From the NCBI RefSeq assembly GCF_027484545.1, contig NZ_JAIXST010000203.1:1-49506 (forward strand): a stretch of DNA of 49,506 nt, written 5' to 3'. This DNA is from Runella sp. Its GTDB lineage: Bacteria; Bacteroidota; Bacteroidia; Cytophagales; Spirosomataceae. Both the position numbers and the translations under genes were made by a program. A model generated the notes under the pieces. It made no database searches, was not told the DNA's origin, and worked only from the letters and a program-made list of their open reading frames with translations. This document shows positions 32,062-39,745 of the stretch, piece by piece (the first letter of the stretch is position 1; every line of letters begins with the position of its first letter).

Positions 32062-34023
32062 ATGAACCGAATTTTTAAATCGGTCGGTTTCACCGCGCTT
32101 GGCTTCCTAGCGCACGCCTCGTTTGCTCAACAGGAAGTAACTTTAGAAGAAGTCACCATTACCGCCAACAAGTTTGCCCAAAAACAATCCCAAACGGGTA
32201 AGGTTGTTAGCATTTTATCGGATTCAATCCTGCAAAAGTATCAATCCCAAACCCTCGGCGAGTTGCTGACGCGCCAGGTCGGACTAATGATTGTGGGCGC
32301 CCAAGGCCCCAACGGGACGAATCAGGACCTGTATTTACGTGGATCAAGCACAGGAAACACGCTCATTCTCATCGACGGAATGCCCGTTTATGACCCCTCG
32401 TTCATCAGTCCCACTTTCGACCTCAACATGATAACTGTCGGCGAATGTGAACGCATTGAAATCTTAAAAGGAGCGCAATCCACGCTCTACGGCTCCGACG
32501 CGGTGGCAGGTGTTATCAATATCTTTACAAAAAAAGGAAAATCAGCAAAATCGGTGGCGGGAATGGTTGCGGTAAACGGAGGTTCTTACGGCACATTTCG
32601 GGGTTCGGCAGGTATTAACGGTTCTTTTTCAAAAGGGTATTACAACGTTCAATACACCCGTTTGACTTCCCAAGGTTTTTCTTCGGCTTATGATAAAGAA
32701 AACAGAGGCTTTGATACTGATGGCATTAGCCAAAACAATTTACTGGCCAACGTGGGACTTAATCTTTCTGAAAACTTAACGCTCAAACTACGAACGTTAC
32801 TCAACGGGTATCAATCCGATATTGACGCTGGCGCATTTGCCGACGAAAAAGACTTTACGATTGACCAAAAATTCAGGATGATTGCCACGGGTTTGGAGCA
32901 TCAGTATGAGAAAGGAAAGCTAACTTTTAACTACGGTTTCAGCCAAAGCAAACGCACGTATATAGATGACTCGACTTCGGTAGAGAAAGGTGCTTTTAAC
33001 AACTATGCAAAACAATACTACGGAGGCACCACTCAATTTGTTGAACTCTATAATTCACTTAAAATCAATGACCACCTTGAATTGATTACGGGAACGGATT
33101 TTCGTTTCAACAACACGGATCAAACCTACGAATCGTACAGCAGTTTTGGAAAATATACATCTCCGCCCTTGGGTGCTGACACTGCCAAAACCAATATTCT
33201 AAGCGTATATGCTTCGGGTTTTCTGAAAACCAAAGTCGGTTTCTTTTTAGAACTGGGCGGGCGTTATAATCATCATTCGTTGTATGGGAGCAATTTTACG
33301 TATTCGTTCAATCCTTCGTACCTGATTCACGATCAACTAAAAGTGTTCTTCAATCTTTCGTCGGGCTTCAAAGCTCCTTCTTTGTACCATTTGTATTCGC
33401 CTTACGGCAACAAAACGTTGAATCCTGAGAAATCGGTTTCAATGGAGTTTGGAGTTCAGATATTTTCTAAAAATAAAGTTTCCAACGTACGTTTACTGTA
33501 TTTTGACCGTCGCATCAAGGACGTCATTTTCTTTCAATCGCTTTCCCAAGCCCCTTACGGCCGCTACATTAATTTTGACAAACAGCACGATCACGGCTGG
33601 GAATTGGAAGGAAAATCACAAATTGACAAGCTGAGTATTTGGGGAAATATGACGCTCTTGGAAGGAGCTATTACGACCAAAGTTTCAGGAAAAGATACAA
33701 CTTACAATAACCTATACCGTCGCCCGAAGGGTTTGGCAAACGTAGGCGCAGGTTACCAAATTTCGCAGAAATTATTCGTAAGTGCTTCGCTGAGAAGTGT
33801 TGGAAAACGATTGGATTGTTTCTACAACAGCGCCACTTTTAACACTGAAACTATAACATTGAACCCCTATACGACGTTGGATGTATACGGCGAATATCAA
33901 TCTTCGAAATCCATCAAAGCCTACGTAGACTTAAAAAACCTAACAAATAAACAGTACTTTGATACGTATGGCTACAACACGCGCCGATTTAATTTTATGG
34001 CGGGTTTGCAGTTGAATTTTTAG
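32062..34023 (+). CDS. BtuB-like TonB-dependent receptor for cobalamin/corrinoids
   Basis: The start is the ATG at 32062 (MNRIFKSVGFTALGFLAHASFA, signal peptide). The longer frame from 31993 lies in the riboswitch platform. The 653 residues have a TonB-box region (QEVTLEEVTITANKFAQK), a plug domain (LGELLTRQVGLMIVGAQGPNGTNQDLYLRGSSTGNTLILIDGMPVYDP, then ERIEILKGAQSTLYGSDAVAGVINIFTKKGK) and a barrel ending in the aromatic strand NFMAGLQLNF. The size and lack of a carboxypeptidase-like N-domain fit BtuB rather than SusC. The B12 riboswitch and the transport-related genes behind it make corrinoid uptake very likely. Two other B12 transport parts (BtuF, BtuCD) are not in the window. Confidence 0.92.
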   Translation: MNRIFKSVGFTALGFLAHASFAQQEVTLEEVTITANKFAQKQSQTGKVVSILSDSILQKYQSQTLGELLTRQVGLMIVGAQGPNGTNQDLYLRGSSTGNTLILIDGMPVYDPSFISPTFDLNMITVGECERIEILKGAQSTLYGSDAVAGVINIFTKKGKSAKSVAGMVAVNGGSYGTFRGSAGINGSFSKGYYNVQYTRLTSQGFSSAYDKENRGFDTDGISQNNLLANVGLNLSENLTLKLRTLLNGYQSDIDAGAFADEKDFTIDQKFRMIATGLEHQYEKGKLTFNYGFSQSKRTYIDDSTSVEKGAFNNYAKQYYGGTTQFVELYNSLKINDHLELITGTDFRFNNTDQTYESYSSFGKYTSPPLGADTAKTNILSVYASGFLKTKVGFFLELGGRYNHHSLYGSNFTYSFNPSYLIHDQLKVFFNLSSGFKAPSLYHLYSPYGNKTLNPEKSVSMEFGVQIFSKNKVSNVRLLYFDRRIKDVIFFQSLSQAPYGRYINFDKQHDHGWELEGKSQIDKLSIWGNMTLLEGAITTKVSGKDTTYNNLYRRPKGLANVGAGYQISQKLFVSASLRSVGKRLDCFYNSATFNTETITLNPYTTLDVYGEYQSSKSIKAYVDLKNLTNKQYFDTYGYNTRRFNFMAGLQLNF

Positions 34024-34033
34024 CATACATTTC

Positions 34034-34061
34034 AGCAGGAGCGTTTTACCTCGCTCCTGCT
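34034..34061 (+). terminator. Intercistronic hairpin after the BtuB-like gene
   Basis: AGCAGGAGCG and CGCTCCTGCT form a perfect 10-bp stem with loop TTTTACCT. There is no U tract after it, so partial termination, mRNA processing or 3'-end protection of the receptor message is more likely than a full stop. The next gene starts 30 nt later. Confidence 0.55.
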
Positions 34062-34090
34062 CTATCCATTCATAACTAAGATTAAACACA

Positions 34091-34681
34091 ATGAAACAAA
34101 CACTCAATCCCCGTTTTTTGACTTTGCTCTGCTTTATTTTAGGCTTAGCCATCATCCGAATTCTGAACGTAGCTCAACTGTCGCCCGTTTCCAATTTCAC
34201 TCCAATCGGTGCGATGGGACTCTTTGGAGGCGCTTATTTTACAACGCGTTGGAAAGCGTTTGTTTTCCCAATGCTTACTTTACTTATCAGCGATTTGATT
34301 ATCAATGCCGTGATTTATGGCGGTCATTATGGGTTTATTTACGACGGCTGGTACTTGGTTTACGGCATTTTTGCCTTGATTGTGTTTTACGGAAAAGTGC
34401 TGCTGCAAAAAATCAACGTAAAAAACATTGTTCTGGCGAGCGTTATCGCCGCGTTATCCCACTGGATTTTAGCGGATGTAAGTGTATGGCTAAGCGGCGG
34501 TACCGACCTCAGAACACAGCTTCCATTAACGCGCGATTGGGCAGGTTTACAGCAATGTTTGACCCAAGGATTTCCATTTATGCGTAATTTCTTAGCCGGA
34601 ACTTTAGCCTACAGCGCACTGCTATTTGGCGGATTTGAGTTATTAAAAGCGCGCTTTCCACAATTATCCATCGCAAAATGA
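34091..34681 (+). CDS. DUF6580 family membrane protein, probable transport component
   Basis: The 196-residue product has about five or six hydrophobic segments and the DUF6580-type opening: LCFILGLAIIRIL, then SPVSNFTPIGAMGLFGGAYFTTRWKAFVFPMLTLLISDLIIN. A conserved ALSHWILADVSVWL and a last helix FLAGTLAYSALLFGGFELL follow. The size and helix number resemble the S components of energy-coupling-factor vitamin transporters. Lying behind the B12 riboswitch, it may carry a corrinoid or a piece of one through the inner membrane. The substrate is inferred from context only. Its stop overlaps the start of the next gene (ATGA). Confidence 0.83.
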   Translation: MKQTLNPRFLTLLCFILGLAIIRILNVAQLSPVSNFTPIGAMGLFGGAYFTTRWKAFVFPMLTLLISDLIINAVIYGGHYGFIYDGWYLVYGIFALIVFYGKVLLQKINVKNIVLASVIAALSHWILADVSVWLSGGTDLRTQLPLTRDWAGLQQCLTQGFPFMRNFLAGTLAYSALLFGGFELLKARFPQLSIAK

Positions 34682-35382
34682 CACCCAAAGCGCTTATGAA
34701 TTGGTCGGGAGGCAAGGATTCTGCCTTGTCTCTTTATCATGTGTTGCAACAAAAAGAGTACGATATGCGATATCTTCTGACGTCGGTAAATGATTCTTTC
34801 CGACGGATTTCAATGCACGGCGTGAGGGAAGACCTCTTGGACCAACAAGCCAAAAACCTTGGAATTGAATTGGTTAAACTGCGCTTACCGGAAACGGTTT
34901 CGATGGAAGAATACCAAACGAGAATGGCTGAAACAATGCAACCGCTCATTGGGGAAGGAGTTACCCATTCGATATTCGGCGATATTTTTTTGGAAGATTT
35001 ACGGCAACATCGCGAAGAGCGTTTGGCGCAAGTGGGAATTCAGGGTATTTTTCCGATTTGGAAGCGACCTTCCCTGGAGCTTTTGGCGGAGTTCTGGGAC
35101 TTAGGTTTTAAAACCGTAGTAGTCAGTATCAATGGAAATCAGTTGGATACTTCTTTCTGCGGCCGTATCCTTGATCGTGATTTTGTGAAAGAATTACCCA
35201 AGAACGTTGACCCCTGCCGCGAAAACGGTGAATTTCACACCTTCGTTTTTGAAGCCCCTTATTTCCCCGAACCCATTCAGTTTCAACCGGGCGAAACAGT
35301 GGAAAAAACCTATCAATTTAAAAATTCGGCAGGAGAAGATTTAACTTCGACTTATTTTTTCACAGACCTGATTCCGATTTAG
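34678..35382 (+). CDS. Dph6-like ATP pyrophosphatase (diphthine-ammonia ligase family)
   Basis: The 234-residue product has the N-type ATP-pyrophosphatase loop MNWSGGKDSALSLYHVL (SGGKDS near residues 10-15) and family motifs SMHGVREDLLDQQAKNLGI, SIFGDIFLEDLRQHREERLAQVGIQGIFPIW and DPCRENGEFHTFVFEAP. In eukaryotes and archaea this family amidates diphthine on elongation factor 2, a target bacteria lack, so the bacterial protein must act on something else. It is translationally coupled to the DUF6580 gene inside the B12-riboswitch unit. An ATP-dependent amidation in corrinoid salvage is a reasonable guess, unproven. Confidence 0.9.
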   Translation: MTPKALMNWSGGKDSALSLYHVLQQKEYDMRYLLTSVNDSFRRISMHGVREDLLDQQAKNLGIELVKLRLPETVSMEEYQTRMAETMQPLIGEGVTHSIFGDIFLEDLRQHREERLAQVGIQGIFPIWKRPSLELLAEFWDLGFKTVVVSINGNQLDTSFCGRILDRDFVKELPKNVDPCRENGEFHTFVFEAPYFPEPIQFQPGETVEKTYQFKNSAGEDLTSTYFFTDLIPI

Positions 35383-35508
35383 TTATTTGAGATGATGAAC
35401 CTGCTCTATTCCATCCATCCAAAATAATCGTTTGTCTCTTGCGTTTTATTAGAGACACCTACCGCTCGAAGCACTGAATTTTAAAATCGTAAATTGCCCA
35501 AAAACAGT

Positions 35509-35516
35509 TACTTTTG
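35509..35516 (+). promoter_or_regulatory. Predicted -7 box of the yqgE gene
   Basis: TACTTTTG (TAnnTTTG) places the transcript start near 35523. That favours the ATG at 35570 over a GTG at 35525 as the translation start. The -33 element is weak. Confidence 0.5.
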
Positions 35517-35569
35517 CGACGAAAGTGTCGGATAAGAGTAAAGTAAAAACAAGCCAACATTTTTTAAAA

Positions 35570-36124
35570 ATGCCTCCACAGAAACCCGCTAAAGGAAAAC
35601 TATTGATTGCTGAACCGTTTCTAAGTGATCGTAACTTTGAACGAAGTGTGGTTTTTGTGTGCGAGCACAATGAACGAGGCACGTTTGGATTGGTCTTTAA
35701 TCAAAGTACCAATTTGTTCCTGAACGATGTATTGCAGGAACCCGTTGCCACTAGTTTGCCTTTGTATTTGGGAGGGCCGGTAGAACAAAACACGTTGCAT
35801 TTTCTGCACCGTTTGCCTTTTATTGAAGACTCCATTCCCGTAGGCGACAATTTGTTTTGGAGTGGTGACTTTGAACAAATTGTGAGTATGCTCAACGTTG
35901 GCAAAATAACCGAACAGGATATCCGTTTCTTTATTGGGTATTCAGGATGGTCAGCGGGGCAATTGGATGAAGAAATTCAAAAAAATGCCTGGATCATCTC
36001 CGAAGCCGACGCCCCTTTTATTTTCGATACGCCCACTAATCAATTTTGGCGGGCAGTTTTAAGGCGTATGGGAGGCGAATATCGTATTATGTCCCATTAC
36101 CCAACCGACCCAAGTTTAAATTAA
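35570..36124 (+). CDS. YqgE/AlgH family protein
   Basis: The 184-residue product opens MPPQKPAKGKLLIAEPFLSD, then RNFERSVVFVCEHNERGTFGLVFNQ (the family signature), LYLGGPVEQNTLHFLH, ARFFIGYSGWSAGQLDEEI-like region (here RFFIGYSGWSAGQLDEEI) and W at the C-terminal FWRAVLRRMGGEY. All motifs are in the expected order, so it is full length. The family is widespread and its biochemical role is not settled; AlgH in Pseudomonas affects alginate regulation. The alternative GTG start at 35525 adds 15 residues and sits on the predicted transcript start. Confidence 0.93.
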   Translation: MPPQKPAKGKLLIAEPFLSDRNFERSVVFVCEHNERGTFGLVFNQSTNLFLNDVLQEPVATSLPLYLGGPVEQNTLHFLHRLPFIEDSIPVGDNLFWSGDFEQIVSMLNVGKITEQDIRFFIGYSGWSAGQLDEEIQKNAWIISEADAPFIFDTPTNQFWRAVLRRMGGEYRIMSHYPTDPSLN

Positions 36125-36136
36125 AACCTAAATTAC

Positions 36137-36190
36137 CGGGAACAAGGAATATATTCCTTCCTTATACCCTACACCGCACGGGCGTTCCCG
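36137..36190 (+). promoter_or_regulatory. Compound palindrome between yqgE and the beta-barrel gene
   Basis: An outer pair CGGGAAC (36137-36143) and GTTCCCG (36184-36190) encloses a perfect 16-bp palindrome, AAGGAATATATTCCTT (36144-36159). It starts 12 nt after the yqgE stop. It could be a terminator-like fold or a regulator site upstream of the beta-barrel gene at 36214. No U tract follows. Confidence 0.4.
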
Positions 36191-36213
36191 ATTAAACTTT
36201 ACACTCAATTAAA

Positions 36214-36795
36214 ATGTATTTGAAAAGCAAACTACTATTTCTTCTGACGTTTATTTCCCTGAGTGCAACCGCCCAAACGGTGTATATGAAACCACATCTT
36301 GGACTGCGGGCAGGTTTGAACGTCGCTACCAGCACGTATTCTCCCAATTTTATCTATAATCTAAAGCGTCAGTCACACCCTAATTTGGGCGTTTTTTACC
36401 GCTTTCGTACCCAAAAATGGGCTTTCCAACCAGAAGTTCAACTTTCTGTACGCGGAGGCACGTTTAAAGGTGAATTAGAAGTAGTACGCAACAATTTTAA
36501 CTTCGCCAGTTTTGTACCAGTGGTGGGTTACATCATTACCGAAGGTCTTACTTTTGAAGTAGCTCCGGAGTTTAGCTATGCTCTGATTGCGCCCAAAAGC
36601 ATCGTGCCGCTTCGTCGCAACGAATTCAGCCTGGGTTCGGGATTTCGATTCGATTTTATGGACATGGCCGAAGACTTTAGCCTAAACATTAGATACGTAC
36701 ACGGTTTCACTAATTTGTCCACTTCAAAGACCGAGTCTCTGTATAATCGCACGTTACAGGTGTCTGTGATTTATAATCTTTACAAAAAGAAGTAA
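36214..36795 (+). CDS. PorT-like outer-membrane beta-barrel protein
   Basis: The 193-residue product has a signal peptide (ending SATAQ) and the small eight-strand barrel pattern of the outer-membrane beta-barrel (OMP_b-brl_2/PorT-like) group: HLGLRAGLNVATSTYS, LGVFYRFRTQKWAFQPEVQLSVRGGTFKG, ITEGLTFEVAPEFSYAL, FSLGSGFRFDFMDMAEDFSLNIRYVHGFTN, and a final LQVSVIYNLYKKK strand. Such proteins are abundant and their function is rarely known. It is followed by the promoter of the trp leader. Confidence 0.88.
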   Translation: MYLKSKLLFLLTFISLSATAQTVYMKPHLGLRAGLNVATSTYSPNFIYNLKRQSHPNLGVFYRFRTQKWAFQPEVQLSVRGGTFKGELEVVRNNFNFASFVPVVGYIITEGLTFEVAPEFSYALIAPKSIVPLRRNEFSLGSGFRFDFMDMAEDFSLNIRYVHGFTNLSTSKTESLYNRTLQVSVIYNLYKKK

Positions 36796-36812
36796 GTCTG
36801 TCTCCCAGAATA

Positions 36813-36843
36813 TTTGGTTTTTTCAATACTGATTGTACTTTTG
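36813..36843 (+). promoter_or_regulatory. Promoter of the trp leader transcript
   Basis: TTTG (36813-36816) is followed by 19 nt and TACTTTTG (36836-36843), the full Bacteroidota consensus. The transcript should start near 36848-36851, at or just before the leader peptide. Confidence 0.8.
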
Positions 36844-36847
36844 CAAC

Positions 36848-36913
36848 ATGATTTCTAACACAAAAAATATGAATTGGTGGTGGCGTTCTTCTTTTCAAGA
36901 GATGAACACGTAA
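36848..36913 (+). CDS. trpL: Trp leader peptide with three tandem Trp codons
   Basis: A short frame reads MISNTKNMNWWWRSSFQEMN then T and TAA. Codons 10-12 (36875-36883) are TGG TGG TGG; Trp is the rarest residue, and three in a row directly ahead of trpE is the classical sign of a ribosome-sensed attenuator. A second ATG at 36869 gives MNWWWRSSFQEMNT; as the predicted transcript start is near 36848-36851, this shorter version may be the real one. A segment including the last Trp codon (36881-36887) can pair with 36912-36918. Behind the stop lies a strong terminator. Confidence 0.85.
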   Translation: MISNTKNMNWWWRSSFQEMNT

Positions 36914-36934
36914 CGCTATGCTTATTTTTTAATC

Positions 36935-36971
36935 AAAAAAGCCCGCTGTTCATCCTACAGCGGGCTTTTTT
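36935..36971 (+). terminator. Attenuator terminator in the trpE leader
   Basis: AAAAAAGCCCGCTGT (36935-36949) and ACAGCGGGCTTTTTT (36957-36971) form a perfect 15-bp stem with a U tract, 36 nt before trpE. The loop and last stem bases TGTTCATC (36947-36954) can pair with GATGAACA (36901-36908) in the leader. A ribosome stalled at the Trp codons would leave that segment free; one that reaches the stop at 36911 would cover it. Confidence 0.9.
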
Positions 36972-37006
36972 ATTTTAATTCTTTCGACTGTTAAACCTAA
37001 AACAAT

Positions 37007-38452
37007 ATGACAACTACAGAAACGACTTTCAGAGTAACTACCCAAAGTCGTAAACTATTGGGCGACATGCTTACTCCCGTAGGTATTTACCTTAAACTCC
37101 GCGACAAGTTTCCATATACCGTTATGCTCGAAAGTGCCGAATATCACGGTATGGAGCACGGCTTTAGCGTCATTGCCTGCGACCCCGTCGCCTCTTTTAT
37201 TCTGGACGAAGAAGTAGTAACCCAAACTTTTCCCGACGGTTCCGAAGAGTCGTTTCGTTTACCGTATCGCAAGCACGCCATGCAAACGTTGCGGGATTTT
37301 ATTCAACGTTTCGATGCCCCCAAAAACGAACATCCTTTCATCAACGGAGGCTTATTTGGGCACATTACGTACGATTCCGTAGAATATTTTGAAGATATTG
37401 AGATTCAGGAAAAAACTCCTGACAACGCCATTCCTCAAATGGTGTATCGTGTGTATCGGTTTGTGATTGCTTTTAACCATTTCAAAGACGAAGTATACCT
37501 TTTTGAACACGATTATGGCGTGACCCGCGAAGATTCAAATCACAGCAAGTCAATGGGTATGGATTTGGATTCGTTGGAAATGATTGTAAAAGCGCCGAAA
37601 ATGGCCACGTTCCGTTTTAAAGCCAACGAAACAGAGCAAAGCAACGTTACCGATGACCAAATGGCTGAGACTATCCAAACCTGCATCAATCACTGCTTAC
37701 GCGGCGATGTTTTTCAGATTGTCCCTTCCCGTCGATTCAGCAAAAAATTTGAAGGCGATGAGTTTAATGTATATCGTACCCTTCGTTCGGTCAATCCTTC
37801 TCCATACTTGTTTTATTTTGATTTTGGCAGTTACAAAATTTTTGGTTCTTCTCCCGAAAAACAGATTTTCATCAAAGACGGACAGGCGGAGATACACCCA
37901 ATTGCGGGCACTTTCCGCCGAACTGGCGACGACCAAAAAGACGCTGAGCTGGCTCGTCAATTAGCGGCCGACCCTAAAGAAACCGCTGAGCACGTTATGT
38001 TGGTGGATTTAGCGCGTAATGACTTGAGTCGCAGTTGCGATGTAGTCAAAGTAGTCACGTACAAAGAAGCTCAGTTCTTTTCGCACGTCATTCACTTGGT
38101 TTCAAAAGTGACGGGTGAAATGAGCGCAGGCGTGAATCCCCTCCAGTTGGTAGCCGATACTTTTCCAGCAGGTACGCTTTCGGGTGCACCGAAGCACAAT
38201 GCGATGACCATCATCAATCGTCTTGAAACTACCAACCGAAGTATTTATGGCGGCGCCTTAGGCCACATTAGCTTCAATGGGGATTTTAACCATTGCATTA
38301 CGATTCGGACATTTTTGAGTAAAAATAACACGCTCTTTTATCAAGCCGGCATGGGTGTTGTGGCCAAATCAAACATTCATTCCGAAATGCAGGAAGTACA
38401 TAACAAATTGGCTGCCTTACGGAAAGCAATTGAACTAGCCAATGAATTGTAA
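37007..38452 (+). CDS. trpE: Anthranilate synthase component I
   Basis: TrpE turns chorismate into anthranilate using ammonia from TrpG, the first step of Trp synthesis. The 481 residues show the N-terminal Trp-binding motif VMLESAEYHG (the LLES allosteric site), and the chorismate-binding core with FQIVPSRRFSK, PSPYLFYFDFG, IHPIAGTFRRTG, ELARQLAADPKETAEHVMLVDLARNDL, FSHVIHLVSKVTGEM, DTFPAGTLSGAPKHNAM and GAMGVVAxS-type end (here GMGVVAKSNIHSEMQEVHNKL). The motif set separates it from PabB and isochorismate synthases. It has its own leader, attenuator and terminator, so it seems to be transcribed alone; trpG, trpD and the rest are not within the window. Confidence 0.96.
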   Translation: MTTTETTFRVTTQSRKLLGDMLTPVGIYLKLRDKFPYTVMLESAEYHGMEHGFSVIACDPVASFILDEEVVTQTFPDGSEESFRLPYRKHAMQTLRDFIQRFDAPKNEHPFINGGLFGHITYDSVEYFEDIEIQEKTPDNAIPQMVYRVYRFVIAFNHFKDEVYLFEHDYGVTREDSNHSKSMGMDLDSLEMIVKAPKMATFRFKANETEQSNVTDDQMAETIQTCINHCLRGDVFQIVPSRRFSKKFEGDEFNVYRTLRSVNPSPYLFYFDFGSYKIFGSSPEKQIFIKDGQAEIHPIAGTFRRTGDDQKDAELARQLAADPKETAEHVMLVDLARNDLSRSCDVVKVVTYKEAQFFSHVIHLVSKVTGEMSAGVNPLQLVADTFPAGTLSGAPKHNAMTIINRLETTNRSIYGGALGHISFNGDFNHCITIRTFLSKNNTLFYQAGMGVVAKSNIHSEMQEVHNKLAALRKAIELANEL

Positions 38453-38473
38453 AAAGCTTAATGTGCTTTTTTT
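38451..38473 (+). terminator. Terminator after trpE
   Basis: AAAAAGC pairs with GCTTTTT across TTAATGT and is followed by more T. The stem is short but the U tract is strong. It begins in the trpE stop codon. Confidence 0.65.
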
Positions 38474-38485
38474 ACAAAGTTTCTT

Positions 38486-38493
38486 TATCTTTG
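38486..38493 (+). promoter_or_regulatory. Predicted -7 box of the T9SS protein gene
   Basis: TATCTTTG (TAnnTTTG) lies 43 nt before the ATG at 38537, downstream of the trpE terminator. No clear TTTG element upstream. Confidence 0.5.
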
Positions 38494-38536
38494 TTTCGCT
38501 TGTTGCGTATAGTATTATCATCTAAAAAGAAGTCTT

Positions 38537-39745
38537 ATGCGTAATTTTATCGGGTGTATGAGGGGCTTGATTATCATAGTAAGTATATTGTTTTCCACAC
38601 TTTTGTTTGGACAGGGGTTTATTGACCTTTCCTCAGGCAATGAAACCTCGCCTTGGTCACCTGATGGTACCTTAACAAAAACGTTCAGTAACGTAGGCAT
38701 CCCTCCCATCACAGTGACTGCAACCGTTGGAGGTTTTACGGGTCGTTTTAATAATAGTACTCCCCGAACTGACCCCCGCGGGCTCTGGTTCAGCATGAAC
38801 TTAACCAGTCGTTTACAGGCAGTTACGATTAATTTTACATTTAGCGAGCCTGTCAGCAATTTATCATTCAGTGTACTGGGGATAGACAGAGACTTGAGTT
38901 TCAGTAATTATCAGGACCGCATTGCCATCGAAGGCTATGACGATAAGGGCATTGGAGTCGCGCCAACTGTCTCTTATAATCCTGTTTATGCTTTTTTAAC
39001 CGACGGGACAGCTCCTCATATCAAGGTAGTTTCGGGATTCAATGCCGATCCTTTTGACAGTACTCCTACTACCGTCACTTTCCGTAATTCGGGTATCAAA
39101 ACACTGACAATAACTTACGGAACAGGCCCAGATATACGATTCGGTGGTCTTACTACACAAAGTATTTTCCTAACTGGTTTATCCTGGTCCAGTATCGTTC
39201 CGGTGCAACTGATTTATTTTCGAGGAAAATCAGAAGCGGACCGTGTCAGACTGAACTGGGCTACCGCGACCGAAATCAATAGTTCTCATTTCAACGTGGA
39301 GCGAAGTACTGATTTAAAAGATTTTACAACAATTGGTAAAATTACGTCGGCGGGTGATTCCCGACAGCGAATTGAATACAATTTTCTGGATGAAGCCCCT
39401 TTGCCGGGAGTGAATTATTACCGGCTCAAACAGGTAGATAAAGACGGAACTTCCGAATTGTCAAAAATTATTGCCGTCAATCCCGATACAGACGCTTCTA
39501 AATTTGTGATATATCCCAATCCATCGGATGGGCAAGCCATAAAATTACAGTTCAACAACTTGGAGCTGGACGGCCTTCGATTGGTGACGATGCTGGGGCA
39601 GGAGATTCCGTTTGACATACAGGCGGGTACTTCCAATAGTCTGTCGATTCACCCTCAGCGTACTTTGGAAAATGGTCTTTACTTCGTTACTTACCTCACT
39701 CCCGACCGAGGCCGAGTTACCCAAAAATTATGGGTAAACCGATGA
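38537..39745 (+). CDS. Secreted protein with type IX secretion sorting domain
   Basis: The 402-residue product has a signal peptide (ends LLFGQ) and an N-terminal beta-sandwich-like region (about residues 28-220) whose LQAVTINFTFSEPVSNLSFSVLGID and GSAP-like strands resemble carbohydrate-binding or adhesion folds. A fibronectin-like linker follows: VPVQLIYFRGKSEADRVRLNWATATEINSSHFNVERSTD ... NYYRLKQVDKDGTSELSKI. The end is a type A T9SS C-terminal domain (KFVIYPNPSDG, then LVTMLGQEI and NGLYFVTYLTPDRGRVTQKLWVNR). The protein is therefore exported and probably fixed to the surface. The start is at an ATG behind the predicted promoter. Function unknown. Confidence 0.9.
   Translation: MRNFIGCMRGLIIIVSILFSTLLFGQGFIDLSSGNETSPWSPDGTLTKTFSNVGIPPITVTATVGGFTGRFNNSTPRTDPRGLWFSMNLTSRLQAVTINFTFSEPVSNLSFSVLGIDRDLSFSNYQDRIAIEGYDDKGIGVAPTVSYNPVYAFLTDGTAPHIKVVSGFNADPFDSTPTTVTFRNSGIKTLTITYGTGPDIRFGGLTTQSIFLTGLSWSSIVPVQLIYFRGKSEADRVRLNWATATEINSSHFNVERSTDLKDFTTIGKITSAGDSRQRIEYNFLDEAPLPGVNYYRLKQVDKDGTSELSKIIAVNPDTDASKFVIYPNPSDGQAIKLQFNNLELDGLRLVTMLGQEIPFDIQAGTSNSLSIHPQRTLENGLYFVTYLTPDRGRVTQKLWVNR

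Noticed and set aside
37007-38452. Considered as PabB or isochorismate synthase
   Set aside because: The N-terminal LES-type Trp-binding motif and the Trp-codon attenuator upstream identify TrpE.
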